DNA from: Flavobacteriaceae bacterium | GTDB taxonomy: Bacteria; Bacteroidota; Bacteroidia; Flavobacteriales; Flavobacteriaceae | Direction: 5' to 3' | Assembly (NCBI GenBank): GCA_021151665.1 | Contig: JAGKWW010000017.1 | Coordinates: 1 to 56,058, forward strand | Length of the DNA: 56,058 bases | Shown here: positions 25,501 to 34,643 of the stretch, in pieces | Layout of the letters: each line of letters starts with the position of its first letter | How positions within the stretch are numbered: position 1 is the stretch's first letter | The notes under the pieces: generated by a model | The model's database searches: none | What the model was told of the DNA's origin: nothing | Seen by the model: only the letters and a program-made list of their open reading frames with translations | Made by a program: the position numbers and the translations under genes

Positions 25501-25719
25501 TTGCTCTTTGCTTATATGTTCGGTTGTATATAAATGGTTGAGGAAGCTTAGAAGATATCTTGTATTACCTTCCTCGGTATAGCCTTCGTTGATTGAATAT
25601 TTTAGCTCACTAAAAACTTCAACGCCATTTTTGCCTATTATTTTTTTACCGATGCTGTCTATCCCGAATAATGACAGCATGTACTTATTGAGTACAAGTT
25701 TATCGTGAAAGTTTGCCAT
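22525..25719 (-). CDS. res: Type III-like restriction subunit Res (helicase-nuclease)
   Basis: A 1064-residue DEAD/DEAH helicase with a C-terminal nuclease. Walker A NATGSGKTL is at residues 169-177, the motif II variant DEGH at 272-275 and QLFGRGVRLKG (motif VI) near 585. A PD-(D/E)XK-like site lies near 965-990 (FYPDFILWI then FIKFIDPKGIR). This is the architecture of Res subunits, which translocate on ATP and cut DNA when the partner Mod finds unmodified sites. The first 160 residues are a helical region not typical of classical EcoP1I Res. Its ATG overlaps the mod stop codon by one base (TAATG), so the two are made together. It appears intact. Confidence 0.85.
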   Translation of the reverse strand: MANFHDKLVLNKYMLSLFGIDSIGKKIIGKNGVEVFSELKYSINEGYTEEGNTRYLLSFLNHLYTTEHISKEQLQQYDENIVRYTKQISESRSELITWKYFQYLSLLFTEIYLDKYFSNKVKLLAELNEFVKNFNFKQAEPVPGKKKPKDIFLAEPFTLETLNKLAFWNATGSGKTLIMHINIKQYMHYAGKYNQHHQNKVLLITPGEALSKQHLEEFKASGIPANIFSKNTSGMFSGKEVEILEITKLAENSGDKTVAVDSFETDNLVLIDEGHGGMSGDQWKRFRDKLSETGFAFEYSATFGQAINAASGTKQKDFTQEYAKSILFDYSYKYFYEDGYGKDYRILNLKDDSSAYQQLYLTANLLSFYQQQLLYRDKKQLIQQFMLHKPLWVFVGGSVNALRSEKGKRTSDVLEIIYFLTEFLKKPADSISNIEKVLHNDAGLIDKKGNSIFHDSFSYLHELNLDANTIFKGINEVIFNNATIGANLYLDDLKGVDGEIGLRVGNNSYFGVINVHDTKKLYAFAVENGVSGTEKDFSDSLFKAINDDDSPVNLLIGSKKFSEGWSSWRVSSMGLMNVGKSEGSQIIQLFGRGVRLKGFEFSLKRSAGLDDYQKPQNIREVKLYLKHLETLQIFGVKADYMEQFKQFLEEEGLPVNDSSWITVKIPTVQKDIVHENKLKIIRVNEAENFKKKVIVPLLYEKKIFDGKLIEIDWYPKIEVFENKRASIGANKDEGILSGQHLQVIDWNKIYLEIQTFKADKGYYNLGLDLGTLKDIASKVSWYRLLIPKNKLELTSFRNVFIWEELVSTLLKKYIEQFYLFYKNQFHSDHVESVYLNPSDENFIIEYDVRLNLEEDIVQYQQKVERLKTEVLEPTFTNIQIASDAVAFENILHLYKPLIYVGKNYSNLIQVSPIALDASEKQFLDDLVNFVSVHQIDMADQEIHVLRNQSKKGLGFFTDGNNFYPDFILWIIKGDQQFIKFIDPKGIRNSKGITDPKIQFHKVLKEKIQPQVNQDNITLNSYIVSNTSYLEVNWKGELEVEDFNRENVYFQKENASNYIGNILRI

Positions 25720-28694
25720 TACAATTCAGAAATATTAAACATCTTTTTAAAGAAGGTGTCTTCAATAAGTTTTACTTTATAAGTATCATCTCCCTGGCGT
25801 ATATTTTCAAAATGGTGGTCGCCATTTATGTATATCTGTTTAAATTCAGATGTACGGGTACTATCATACAGTTTCCTGAAAACTTTTTCAGTTTCTTCAT
25901 TCGTAGTAGTTTCTGTATTGCGCCATATAACTAAAGTCTTTTGGCCTTCACGTGTAGTCCCCTCCACCAGCTTTATATCTTTAACACGCTGTATGCGTTC
26001 TATATATAAACCAATGAGATAATTAAATGTTTCCACAAGGTCTACCTTTTTAGCAATTAGCTCATTGTTTTCAGTCACCTTGAGCTGGTAGTTAAACGGG
26101 TTACGGAACATCTCAATGTTAAACAGATGGTCACGGGTTTCTATATCAAGCATGTAGTGCAGCAGGTACTCTTCCTGCGCCTGTTCATCAAAGCTAAGTA
26201 TTGGATTTTTTGAAGCTGTTGCTGCTAACTGTAGGTTATTAAGCGTGTCTTCATAACTTTCCAAGATCTGGTATTTAAACATTTGTGAGATGCCTTTTTT
26301 ATCTTGAGGGATACCGTTTTTCCAGTTATCTGAGTAAATTACTTTTTGGATACGAGGTTTGGTTACAGTATCAAAATAACTACCCATTTCTACTAAAATA
26401 TACTTACGCTTGCCACCGTCTTCACGGTTTAATTTTATAATTGCGTGGCCTGTGGTGCCGGAACCAGCGAAGTAGTCTACTATATGTCCATAATGTGAAT
26501 TATTTAAACCAGCATCTAAACAATCTTTTACAGTATAGATTGATTTTGGATATTTGAATGGATTGTTTGGAAGTATATTATTTAGGATAACACTTCCCCA
26601 ACTGTTTGCACTATAACGCTTATCACTCCATAAACTTTTATACCTAAATTTACTTTTTGTTCTAATTATGTCATAGGTTTGTTTCTTTGAATCAAATTTA
26701 ACAGATAACTCATCTAATATAGACTCAACTGTATCTCTGGCAAAAACCCATTTGCTTTCAATATTGGATGGATCTATTGGATATATTGCTATCACACCGT
26801 TGTCCTCAAGAATATTAACTGAGCCTGGGTGAAAATCTTTATCACAGACTTCTCCAAAGCCGATTATTTTATCACCTTTAATATAAATAGGATAAAAACA
26901 ATTAGCTGCTGACTCTCTTAGATGGTCTTTTCCTGATGAAACATTTCTTAGTGGGCGTATATCAGGATCTGAATCCCTCGTTTTATCATCCCTATTTTCT
27001 AAACCTATATAGTTTCCATTGCGCGGATAAATAAAATGGGCAAATTCATGGGTAAATGAAAAGTTACTCCCTTGTTGACCAGTAGGATTATGAACTATGG
27101 AAACTGTTGCGTTTTCATTGTCCGGGAATATATTATTAAGGAGTTGACCGAGGTTGAAATTCTCAACTTCATCAATTGCGATAATATTTACAAAATTGTC
27201 ATTTAATAACGGTAAAGAACTACCAATCCTATTTTCCATTAGTGAAATCCAAGAAGAATGCTTGAAGCTATTTTTATAAGCAATTTCGCTTGATTTCGCA
27301 TTATATGGAGGGTCTATGTAAATGACATCAATTTTCCTATTATACTTCTCTTGTAAATTATTTAATGCTTGAAAATTTTCCGAATTAATAAGTACACCTT
27401 CAGTTTCCAGATCAAGATTATCAAACTCAGCAAGTAACCCATCTTTAAATTCTTCTGTAAAATGCTTGGTATCCACTACTAAAAATGGTTCGTCAACAAG
27501 CTGTGCAGCAGCGGTAATAGTTACATTATACATTGCTTTCCATTCCGCTACTTGTGCTTCATTTGCTATAATTTCCTCATGGTACTTTACAGGTATGCGG
27601 TCAATGGTAATACAGTAGTCAGTGCTAATAACAAATTTCTTCTTCAGCCACAGCTTTTTCTGGAAATCTTCTATCTGGGCCAGGAAGGTTATAATTTTAT
27701 CAGCTACTGTTTTTAACGCTTTTATTTTATTAAGCTGTGCTGTAAATAAAGCGGGAGACTCTGTATTTATATCATCAATAAATAACACTTCATTTTTTAT
27801 ATAAAAATCAAGCTCGCGCCTTAAAAAACCTCCCAGGTCTTTATGTATAAAGTAATCAAACGTATTGCGTGATATGAAATCGTTTACATGCTTCTCGATT
27901 AAGGTACGGTTCTTATTCTTTTCTGTAGGTGCTTTGTCAAAGGCGTTAGCAAACTCACCGGGAATAATGTTAGCTATAACATCCAGGGCTTTCTTTTGCA
28001 GGTCGTCCTGTTTTACTGCCTTCTTGTGGGGTTCATAGGTAAAATTAACGTACAGTTCACCATCAATAACTTCTATAGGCAATTCTTCATATATGGCAAA
28101 CCGGCGTTCTGCATCACCCTGTGTCTTGTTGTTATTTTGTTCTGTAGAGGCCTCTTTTAACTGAAAGTGTACCTTTTTGCCATTGCTTAGCTTAAAGGTA
28201 TAGTTCTTCAGGTATTCAGATGTTTTAATATAATACTGGTCATGGTTTGCCCAATGCATTTTTACTTCTTCACCTTCATAGGGTATGGCATAAACATCTT
28301 TTTTGTACCGGCGAAGGGAAATAAAATCACCATCTTTATAGTAACGCTTAAAGAAGTTAGCTAAATGTGAAAAAACTTCCTGTTCTAAAGCAGTAGTGTC
28401 CTGCTGGTTTAGTTGTGCAAGCAGTTCCTGGTACTTAGGAGCCGACTCCCTTGGAACACCTGCATCATCCAGTGATTTACCAAGCTTATCTAATTGTTCT
28501 CTTAATTGGCTTTGGTTGCCAGACTGTGTTTCAGATAGAATGATTTTTATATCCTTAGGCAAATGACGGTCTATAAAATCCGTCACTTGCTCTCTTTTCT
28601 GGTTCATGATGCGGTAAATCCCAAAATCGAGATCCGCCTTATCCATTTCAAATATTTCTTTTAGCGTTTCCTGTAATTTTAAATAATTACTCAT
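25719..28694 (-). CDS. mod: Type III-like adenine DNA methyltransferase Mod (long form)
   Basis: A 991-residue N6-adenine methyltransferase of the beta class order: the catalytic DPPY (IDVIYIDPPYNAKSS) near residue 460 comes before the SAM-binding FAGSGTTGHAI near 742. At 991 residues it is much longer than the usual Mod of about 600-700; the extra part is a long N-terminal region (LKEIFEMDKADLDFGIYRI at its start) rich in charged helices. The region between the two motifs is unlike the flanks and is probably the target-recognition domain. It follows the SNF2 helicase gene by 12 bases and overlaps res, forming one operon. It appears intact. Confidence 0.88.
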   Translation of the reverse strand: MSNYLKLQETLKEIFEMDKADLDFGIYRIMNQKREQVTDFIDRHLPKDIKIILSETQSGNQSQLREQLDKLGKSLDDAGVPRESAPKYQELLAQLNQQDTTALEQEVFSHLANFFKRYYKDGDFISLRRYKKDVYAIPYEGEEVKMHWANHDQYYIKTSEYLKNYTFKLSNGKKVHFQLKEASTEQNNNKTQGDAERRFAIYEELPIEVIDGELYVNFTYEPHKKAVKQDDLQKKALDVIANIIPGEFANAFDKAPTEKNKNRTLIEKHVNDFISRNTFDYFIHKDLGGFLRRELDFYIKNEVLFIDDINTESPALFTAQLNKIKALKTVADKIITFLAQIEDFQKKLWLKKKFVISTDYCITIDRIPVKYHEEIIANEAQVAEWKAMYNVTITAAAQLVDEPFLVVDTKHFTEEFKDGLLAEFDNLDLETEGVLINSENFQALNNLQEKYNRKIDVIYIDPPYNAKSSEIAYKNSFKHSSWISLMENRIGSSLPLLNDNFVNIIAIDEVENFNLGQLLNNIFPDNENATVSIVHNPTGQQGSNFSFTHEFAHFIYPRNGNYIGLENRDDKTRDSDPDIRPLRNVSSGKDHLRESAANCFYPIYIKGDKIIGFGEVCDKDFHPGSVNILEDNGVIAIYPIDPSNIESKWVFARDTVESILDELSVKFDSKKQTYDIIRTKSKFRYKSLWSDKRYSANSWGSVILNNILPNNPFKYPKSIYTVKDCLDAGLNNSHYGHIVDYFAGSGTTGHAIIKLNREDGGKRKYILVEMGSYFDTVTKPRIQKVIYSDNWKNGIPQDKKGISQMFKYQILESYEDTLNNLQLAATASKNPILSFDEQAQEEYLLHYMLDIETRDHLFNIEMFRNPFNYQLKVTENNELIAKKVDLVETFNYLIGLYIERIQRVKDIKLVEGTTREGQKTLVIWRNTETTTNEETEKVFRKLYDSTRTSEFKQIYINGDHHFENIRQGDDTYKVKLIEDTFFKKMFNISEL

Positions 28695-28706
28695 TGGTTA
28701 ATTTTA

Positions 28707-31577
28707 TTATATAAGTTCAAAAGAAATAGTAAATACTTCCTCTTCTGTAATTGTCCTGTTCAGCTTTTGTTTTGCTTCCTGTATCATTTTATCACGTTGC
28801 TCCTCTATTTCATCTTCTTTTTCAAATATTTCACGGCGCAGTCTTTTTACCCTTTTTTCTATTTTATCAATTCTTTCCTGGGCACTTATAACCTCTGCCG
28901 TTGATAAGCCATCCTGGTTCAATGCACGTTCAGCTTCTTTTTTCTCCAGGCGGGCCTCTTTAAGTTCCAGGTTTATTGCCAGGTTTCGGTCTTCTGCCCA
29001 GTTATTGAACTTTTGAAACTCCCTCCTTAACAATATGGCATCAGTATCTTCAAGATAGTTAAGACGTTCAGACTTAATTGCCGTGTGCAGATCATTGAGT
29101 TTAGACAAATCGCCTGCTCTTGTTTCCTCTACAAAAGAAGAAAGTGATAAAATATAGCGGCAAATATCGTCATTTAAGCGTTCTCCGGCAGCTGTAACAC
29201 CAGAAAACAACAAGACACTATGAGCTTCAATTTCTGAGGAAACTTCAAGATTTGTTATTCGAATTAAACCTGTTTTAGATTTTAATTCCTCTATGTCTTT
29301 GTATTTTAATCCCGTATCTGAAAAATGAAATTTTAAATGCGCGAAAGGGGTCTTTTCACGTTTACCCTGTTCGATTATTTTTTGTGCTATCTTTCCCTGA
29401 ATAAAGAAAGGTTTAGCATCTTCACGCTTTTTATTTAATGTGTATTTTTCACCATTTTCTAAAACAAAGGTAAAATCATCATAAATAAATTCAGCTTTGC
29501 CTTTTAGGTAATGTCTTGTTAGCTCCCAAAGCCACTTTTCAAATTTTTCAATAAATGTCTTAGTCTCAGACATTGTTATTCGAAGCTTATTAATTACAGA
29601 AGCCTCAAAATTTTCAAATAGTACTGACTGTACATTTTTCATACGCTCATCTATTTGCTCTTCAAAATCCTTTTGAAGCTGGTCAAAATAAGCTGCGATT
29701 TCTTCTTTTGTACGGCACTGTTTGTAAACTTCTATAATTCGTTTTTCAAAGTCGACACCGCTTTCAATTGCCCCTAAAACATGGTCAGAAGAACCAAAAA
29801 CACCTTCAAATAATTTATATTTCTGTTCAAGAAGCTCAAAAACCCTTGATTCTACTTCATTTGCAGCATTAAGAAAGTTCACTACAACCACATCGTATTC
29901 CTGGCCATAACGATGACAACGTCCTATTCTTTGTTCAACACGTTGAGGATTCCAGGGTAGGTCATAGTTTACGATCATACTACAAAACTGAAGGTTGATA
30001 CCTTCGGCAGCAGCTTCTGTAGCTATCATTATATCATAATCTTCGCTCTTAAATGCATCTACTAACGCATTACGTATATCAACAGCTTTAGAGCCGGTTA
30101 CCTTTCCGGCATTTTTTGTATCAGCAACCCATTTTTTATAAATCTCAGAAGATATGGGATCATTATTGTTGCCATTAAAAAGCAACACCCTGCCATTATA
30201 CTTTTCCTTCGAAAGCCGCTCAAACAGGTAGTGTTGTGTACGGGTAGATTCAGTAAAAATTAAGGCTTTTTCTTTGGCTCCAAGCTCTTTTAATTTTGAA
30301 AATCCATTTTCTAAGGCAATTAATAATTTTTCTCCTTTTTCATTATGTTCAATACTTTTAGCAAGTAAGAGAAAAGATTCTAACTGTTTTATTTCTGCTT
30401 CTATAGCAAGTTTGTCTTCTATAGTAATTTCATTTATTTCCTGTATGTCTTCTTCCTCTTCCGATTCATCTATTTCGTCATCTAGATTCTCATACTCTTC
30501 AAGAAACATCTGGTAAAGTTCATCTTCTATTACAGTAGAGTTTTCTAGCAATTGTTTGAGGCGTTTAATAAGAGATTCTAAGGTGCGGCCAATAGCAAAA
30601 GATGATGAACCGAGTAATTTAAATATAACAGATTGCATCAAATGTCTTTGAGCAGAAGGAAAAGCATAGGTATCTTCCTGCCGCAGATATTCTAAAACCT
30701 GGTTATACAGGTCCTGCTCTTCTTTTGTGGGAGTAAATTGCTGAGTAATTGGTATTCTTTCCCTATAGGGCACAAACTCTCTTACATCTTTTCTTAAAGT
30801 GCGATGAACAATATCCTTTAATCGCTCTTTCAGTCCATAAATATCTTCATTGCCGGAACTTAATACATAGTTTCTCCTAAATTACTTTATGTCCCCAAAA
30901 ACATCAGGATCTATAAAACTTATTAAACCATATAACTCATCAAGACGATTTTGGAGCGGGGTTGCTGTCAGAAGTACTTTCTTGTAGTCTCTTATGGCAT
31001 TTTGTATCTGACGGGCGGTAACATTGCCAGGTTTATATGAGTTTCTTAAATAATGAGCTTCATCCAACACTATTAAGTCCCAAGAAGTAAGCTGAATCAA
31101 TTCACGCTTTTTTCTTGCAAATTGATAACTACAGATTTTAATCGTATCTGTAGAATCAAAAGGGTTTTGAATACCAGAGCTGTATTTTTTATTAAAGTTA
31201 GAGTTTTCTAATACTTCTGCTTTTAAATAAAATTTGTCCGCTAACTCGTTTATCCATTGTTTACGTAAGGCCGACGGACATATAATTAATATACGTCTTT
31301 TACCTTCTGCCCATTTTTGACTTAATAGAATTCCAGCCTCGATAGTCTTACCCAAACCTACTTCATCAGCTAAAATAGCACCTTTAGAATAAGGTGATTT
31401 AAAAGCAAATAGTGCTGCTTCAACCTGATGAGGATTGAGTTCTACTTTAGCATCCATTAAAGTGGCACCGAACTTTTCAGCAGAATCGGAGGCCGCTCTT
31501 TTGGATAATTCGTACGCGTAATATTTAGCTTGGTATTGGTTGATTATCATTGCGTTAAGATTAAATGGATCTGCCAA
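28707..31577 (-). pseudogene. SNF2-family helicase gene with one in-frame stop
   Basis: The frame from ATG 31577 to the stop at 28707 encodes 956 residues apart from a single TAA at 30882-30884 (codon 232). Before it are DEVGLGKTIEAG (motif I), VLDEAHYLRNS (motif II) and VLLTATPLQN (motif III). After it the frame goes on with FRRNYVLSSGNEDIYGLKER and the second RecA lobe, including MIVNYDLPWNPQRVEQRIGR and CHRYGQ (motif VI). A long coiled-coil-rich C-terminus follows. The stop could be one base change from a TCA serine codon in GDIKSF. Without readthrough, or restart at an internal codon such as 30773, there is no complete helicase. Start at Met10 (31550) is also possible. Helicases like this accompany methylase-restriction genes in defence loci. 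Confidence 0.8.
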
Positions 31578-32130
31578 TATTATATATTAAATCTTTGCAT
31601 TACATGATTGCTAATCGTTCTCAATAAACAATATTAACAAATCTATTTTTATACATGTTTTTAAATCATCACAAATTAAATTTAGTTCGAATTCCAAATA
31701 TAATGTTTTAGTATAAATGCCCTTTAATCAAAGAATGCATTCATCCATATCGTGCTGTAAATGATTGGTCAACTTATTTATAAGACAATAATAGAATTAA
31801 CTATCCGGTCGGGTCAATTTTTAGATAGAAAATATAGAAAACTTTTCCCAAGATAAAGCGGTAAAAGGCAGCTAATACATTGCAGGCAAAGCCATTGGTA
31901 AAAGCAAAAGACTACGTCATAATGGCTTTGCTTGCCCACTCACAAACCCACCCCCTGTAACTTTTTCCGTTTCCTTTTGTTTTCCCGCTTTACCCGCACT
32001 GTTTACCTGCTTTCTTTTTGCGGTTTTCTTTTGGGAAAAAGTTATGCGGAGCGCAAGCGAGCAGGACTGTAACAGATTAGAGGACTGGCAGAAGATACAA
32101 AAGGATTGTATCATTTAAACAACAACGATT
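31578..32130. other. Non-coding junction between the restriction operon and the ssb/PRTRC module
   Basis: No convincing gene is present in about 550 bases. An 11-base inverted repeat (GCAAAGCCATT 31886-31896 with its complement 31921-31931, 24 bases apart) lies in the middle. Base composition changes here from AT-rich to mixed. The last 100 bases resemble the leader that precedes ssb in conjugative elements of this phylum, by general look only. Confidence 0.45.
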
Positions 32131-32517
32131 ATGACGATTATCGGAGAGTGACAAGGGATGCCGAGGTACGCAGCTTGTCAAACAACAAAAGTGTCGTGAG
32201 TTTTTCAGTAGCCGTGACCCACGACTACAAAGCGAAAAATGGCGAACGTGTAACCCAAACGGAATTTTTCGACTGTGCCTATTGGTTTTCTACAGGCATA
32301 GCGCAATACCTGACCAAGGGCAGCCTTGTCGAACTTGCAGGGCGTGTGTCTGCCCGTGCGTGGATGGGGGCAGCAACAAAGCCGAAACGCAGGAAGGACA
32401 GCCGCAAACAGAAAAACAGGCACAGCCTCTAATCAGACCGCAGCAAACGCGGCACCCGTGTACGAAGCCGAAGTAGTACCTAATGGTACAGCCCCTGACG
32501 ATGACCTTCCATTCTAA
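32131..32517 (+). pseudogene. ssb: Single-stranded DNA-binding protein, frameshifted
   Basis: An OB-fold SSB in pieces. ATG 32131 begins MTIIG; after a one-base loss near 32145 the frame goes RVTRDAEVRSLSNNKSVVSF, then QTEFFDCAYWFSTGIAQYL and LVELAGRVSARAW. Further shifts near 32370 and 32430 are needed to reach the acidic tail VPNGTAPDDDLPF that ends at 32517. Such tails recruit partner proteins in genuine SSBs, so this was an intact SSB of about 125 residues. It heads the DUF932/PRTRC module, as in plasmids and conjugative elements. Confidence 0.85.
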
Positions 32518-32544
32518 ACTATTTAACCTTTAAATTTTAATATC

Positions 32545-33571
32545 ATGGCACATAATATAAATTTCAATAAAGCAAACAGGACAACACGCATTTGTGAGCG
32601 TAAAACAACCCGCATGGCATGGGCTTAGGCAGATAGTGTAAAACTACCCTACAAGCCGTGAAGCAATAGCCTTTGCAGGCTTGGACTACGAAGTAAGCAA
32701 AGCCCCCATTTTCGAAGGGGGTGCAGGCGATTTCGACACCTACCCCGTACCCGACCGGCTTGCCACAATGCGCACCGATACCAAAGCCGTGTTTGGCGTG
32801 GTAGGCAAGGACTACCAAATCGTGCAAAATAGTGATGCGTTTGCTTTCTTCGATGCTATTGTAGGTGGTGGAGACAGCATATTGTATGAGCCGCAGGCGC
32901 ACTCGGCAACGGGAAGGCATTTTATTACCGCTAAGCTGCCCGGCTACATTCGTGTCGGCAATGGCGATGACGTAACACAAAAGTATATTTTCCTGACCAC
33001 CTCCCACGATGGCAGCGGAAGCATTACTACAGCCTTTACGCCTGTGCGTATCGTGTGCCAAAACACGCTTAACGCTGCGCTTCGCACCGCCACCAATGTA
33101 GTACCGCAGGGGCTAAAGAAAGATTGGAACAGGCGCACAAAGTGAGGAGTGTTGCCAATAACCTGTCGTTGAAGTTAGAGGGCATCTTTAACCAATGGGC
33201 AAGCGTGCGTATTGAAGATAAACAGGTAAAGCAATTGACAATTAGCACTCTGCCCGAACAAAGAAACCTACAACCTTTTAAAGAAAGGGGCTACCGATGA
33301 ACTTTCGACCCTGTACAAAATGCCTGTGATGCTGCCTTTGAGTACGCAATTGCAGACGAACCCAGCCGATAGCTACAACCAAAGGCACCTTGTTTGGCGC
33401 ATACAATGCTGTTACGGGCTACTACCAAAATGTTCGCAGCTTAAGACGGGCGAGGACAAACTAAAAAGCATCTGTTTGGGCGGTACAGCGCAGGCACGGG
33501 GACAGAAAGCCTTTGACCTGTGCGGGGGCTTTGCTAAAGATGGGGCGGTTGCCCTGCAATTCAACAGATAA
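32545..33571 (+). pseudogene. DUF932 protein, multiply frameshifted
   Basis: Starting MAHNINFNKA at 32545, the coding sequence changes frame near 32575, meets a TAA at 32639-32641 inside an otherwise continuous frame (QIV-stop-NYPTSREAIAFAG), then runs through DYEVSKAPIFEGGAGDF, FGVVGKDYQIVQNSDAF and TAFTPVRIVCQNTLNAALRT. At least four more shifts occur between 33090 and 33420, before EDKLKSICLGGTAQARGQKA and the end at 33571. Intact relatives of about 330 residues belong to DUF932 (the LGT_TIGR03299-like group) and are carried by conjugative elements; the function is unknown. The number of lesions shows that the gene is long dead, or that this part of the sequence is of poor quality. Confidence 0.8.
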
Positions 33572-33616
33572 TTAACCGCTGCACTGCTTAGCGGTGCAGC
33601 ATAAAACTTTATTGTT

Positions 33617-33804
33617 ATGAGCATATTAGCACAAACCACGGAACGCAAGCCAGTAACCACACTAAAAAAAGTACTGCCGATATGGAAAGGCTTGACCATG
33701 TTACCATGAGCGCAGCAGATGCCTTTGACACCGCAACCGCCCCGAACCTGATTAGACGCGTTACTGAAAGTAACCCCGAACCGAAACGTAAATACAAAAA
33801 ATAA
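33617..33804 (+). pseudogene. Small PRTRC-associated gene, frameshifted
   Basis: From ATG 33617 the frame begins MSILAQTTERKPVTT, then needs one shift near the A run at 33664-33670 to continue STADMERLDHVTMSAADAFD and TATAPNLIRRVTE to a basic end PKRKYKK at 33804. Joined, it would be a protein of about 62 residues with a helical, mixed-charge middle. I do not know a family name; it lies directly before PRTRC protein E and so was probably part of that cassette. Confidence 0.55.
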
Positions 33805-33810
33805 AACGTT

Positions 33811-34447
33811 ATGCCAGTTACAAATTTTTTCGTTCATATCGCAGCCATCCCGTTCGAGGGCTGCCTGAACATTACAGTTAGAAAGGACAGGAAACAACTA
33901 ACTACCGCTGTACTGCTCCAAAATGATGGCTGCCGGGATGCCGCCAAAAACCATATACCGCCCCTGCTAAAGGGCCGCGCAAAAGAATTGTGGGAGGGCT
34001 TTTTTGATGCCATTATCACACCGCTAACTGAAACCTCCAAACTGCTCGCGAACATGGAGCAGTACCTTAAAGGACAGGAAACCGCCAGGAAAAATGCAGC
34101 GATGGAAAAGAAGAAAACCGAAAAGGCAGACAAAGCCGATAAACCTGACAAGCCCACCATGCCCGAAGAAATCAAAGAAATGAAATACAAAGGGATTATT
34201 GCGGAAGTGGATAAACTCGAAGCAGCAGGCAAATACAGGAATGCATGGATAAAAGTGCCACAGGCTTACGAGTTCCCCGACAAAACCGAGAAAAATCCAA
34301 AACCGCAGGGCAAGCCTGTCGGCTAAATTCAGCCTCGACCTGTTCGCAGCAGGACAGCCTGCCACAGCAGTAAACAATGTTGAACCTAAAACCGAGAAAG
34401 GTGCTACAGACCACACTGATGACGAGGGTATTCCTGATGAAGGATAA
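33811..34447 (+). pseudogene. PRTRC system protein E, frameshifted near the C-terminus
   Basis: The first 171 residues (33811-34326) match PRTRC protein E: FFVHIAAIPFEGCLNITV, then GCRDAAKNHIPPLLKGRAKE, a lysine-rich central coil (MEKKKTEKADKADKPDKP) and GKYRNAWIKVPQAYEFPD. At GKPVG the frame ends, but a shift gives AKFSLDLFAAGQPATAVNN and on to DEGIPDEG with a stop at 34447, the expected C-terminus. PRTRC (ParB-related, ThiF-related cassette) genes are found together on plasmids and conjugative elements; their role is unknown. Confidence 0.8.
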
Positions 34448-34620
34448 GGGCAATGAGTTTGCCCTTACTGACCCCGACCCCGAAATGGAGCGTAGAAGCC
34501 GTGACGTATTTCTATGAGAATACCTACCCGAGCCTGACCACCGCAAAAGCGGTGGGACCTGAAATAACTAACGATACGATACAGTACCGTTTTGAAACCA
34601 CAATGAGGACTAAAGGATAA
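34419..34620 (+). pseudogene. PRTRC system protein C, frameshifted
   Basis: From ATG 34419 the frame reads MTRVFLMKDKGNEFALTDPD and then, after one extra A in the AAA run near 34483, WSVEAVTYFYENTYPSLTTA and AVGPEITNDTIQYRFETTMR to the stop at 34620. This is the compact (about 67-residue) PRTRC protein C. Its first ten codons overlap the last ten of protein E in another frame, a tight packing that suggests the two were translated in coupling. Later in-frame ATG codons would lack the N-terminal strand. Confidence 0.75.
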
Positions 34621-34643
34621 TTATAAAACCTAATGTATGGAAT

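Noticed and set aside
22525..31577. DISARM assignment of the helicase-methylase-restriction operon
   Set aside because: No DUF1998 (DrmB) or phospholipase D (DrmC) gene is present, and the third gene has a type III Res-like nuclease end.
31917..32114. 65-codon minus-strand frame before ssb
   Set aside because: No family pattern, no start signal, and it lies in the leader of the ssb gene.
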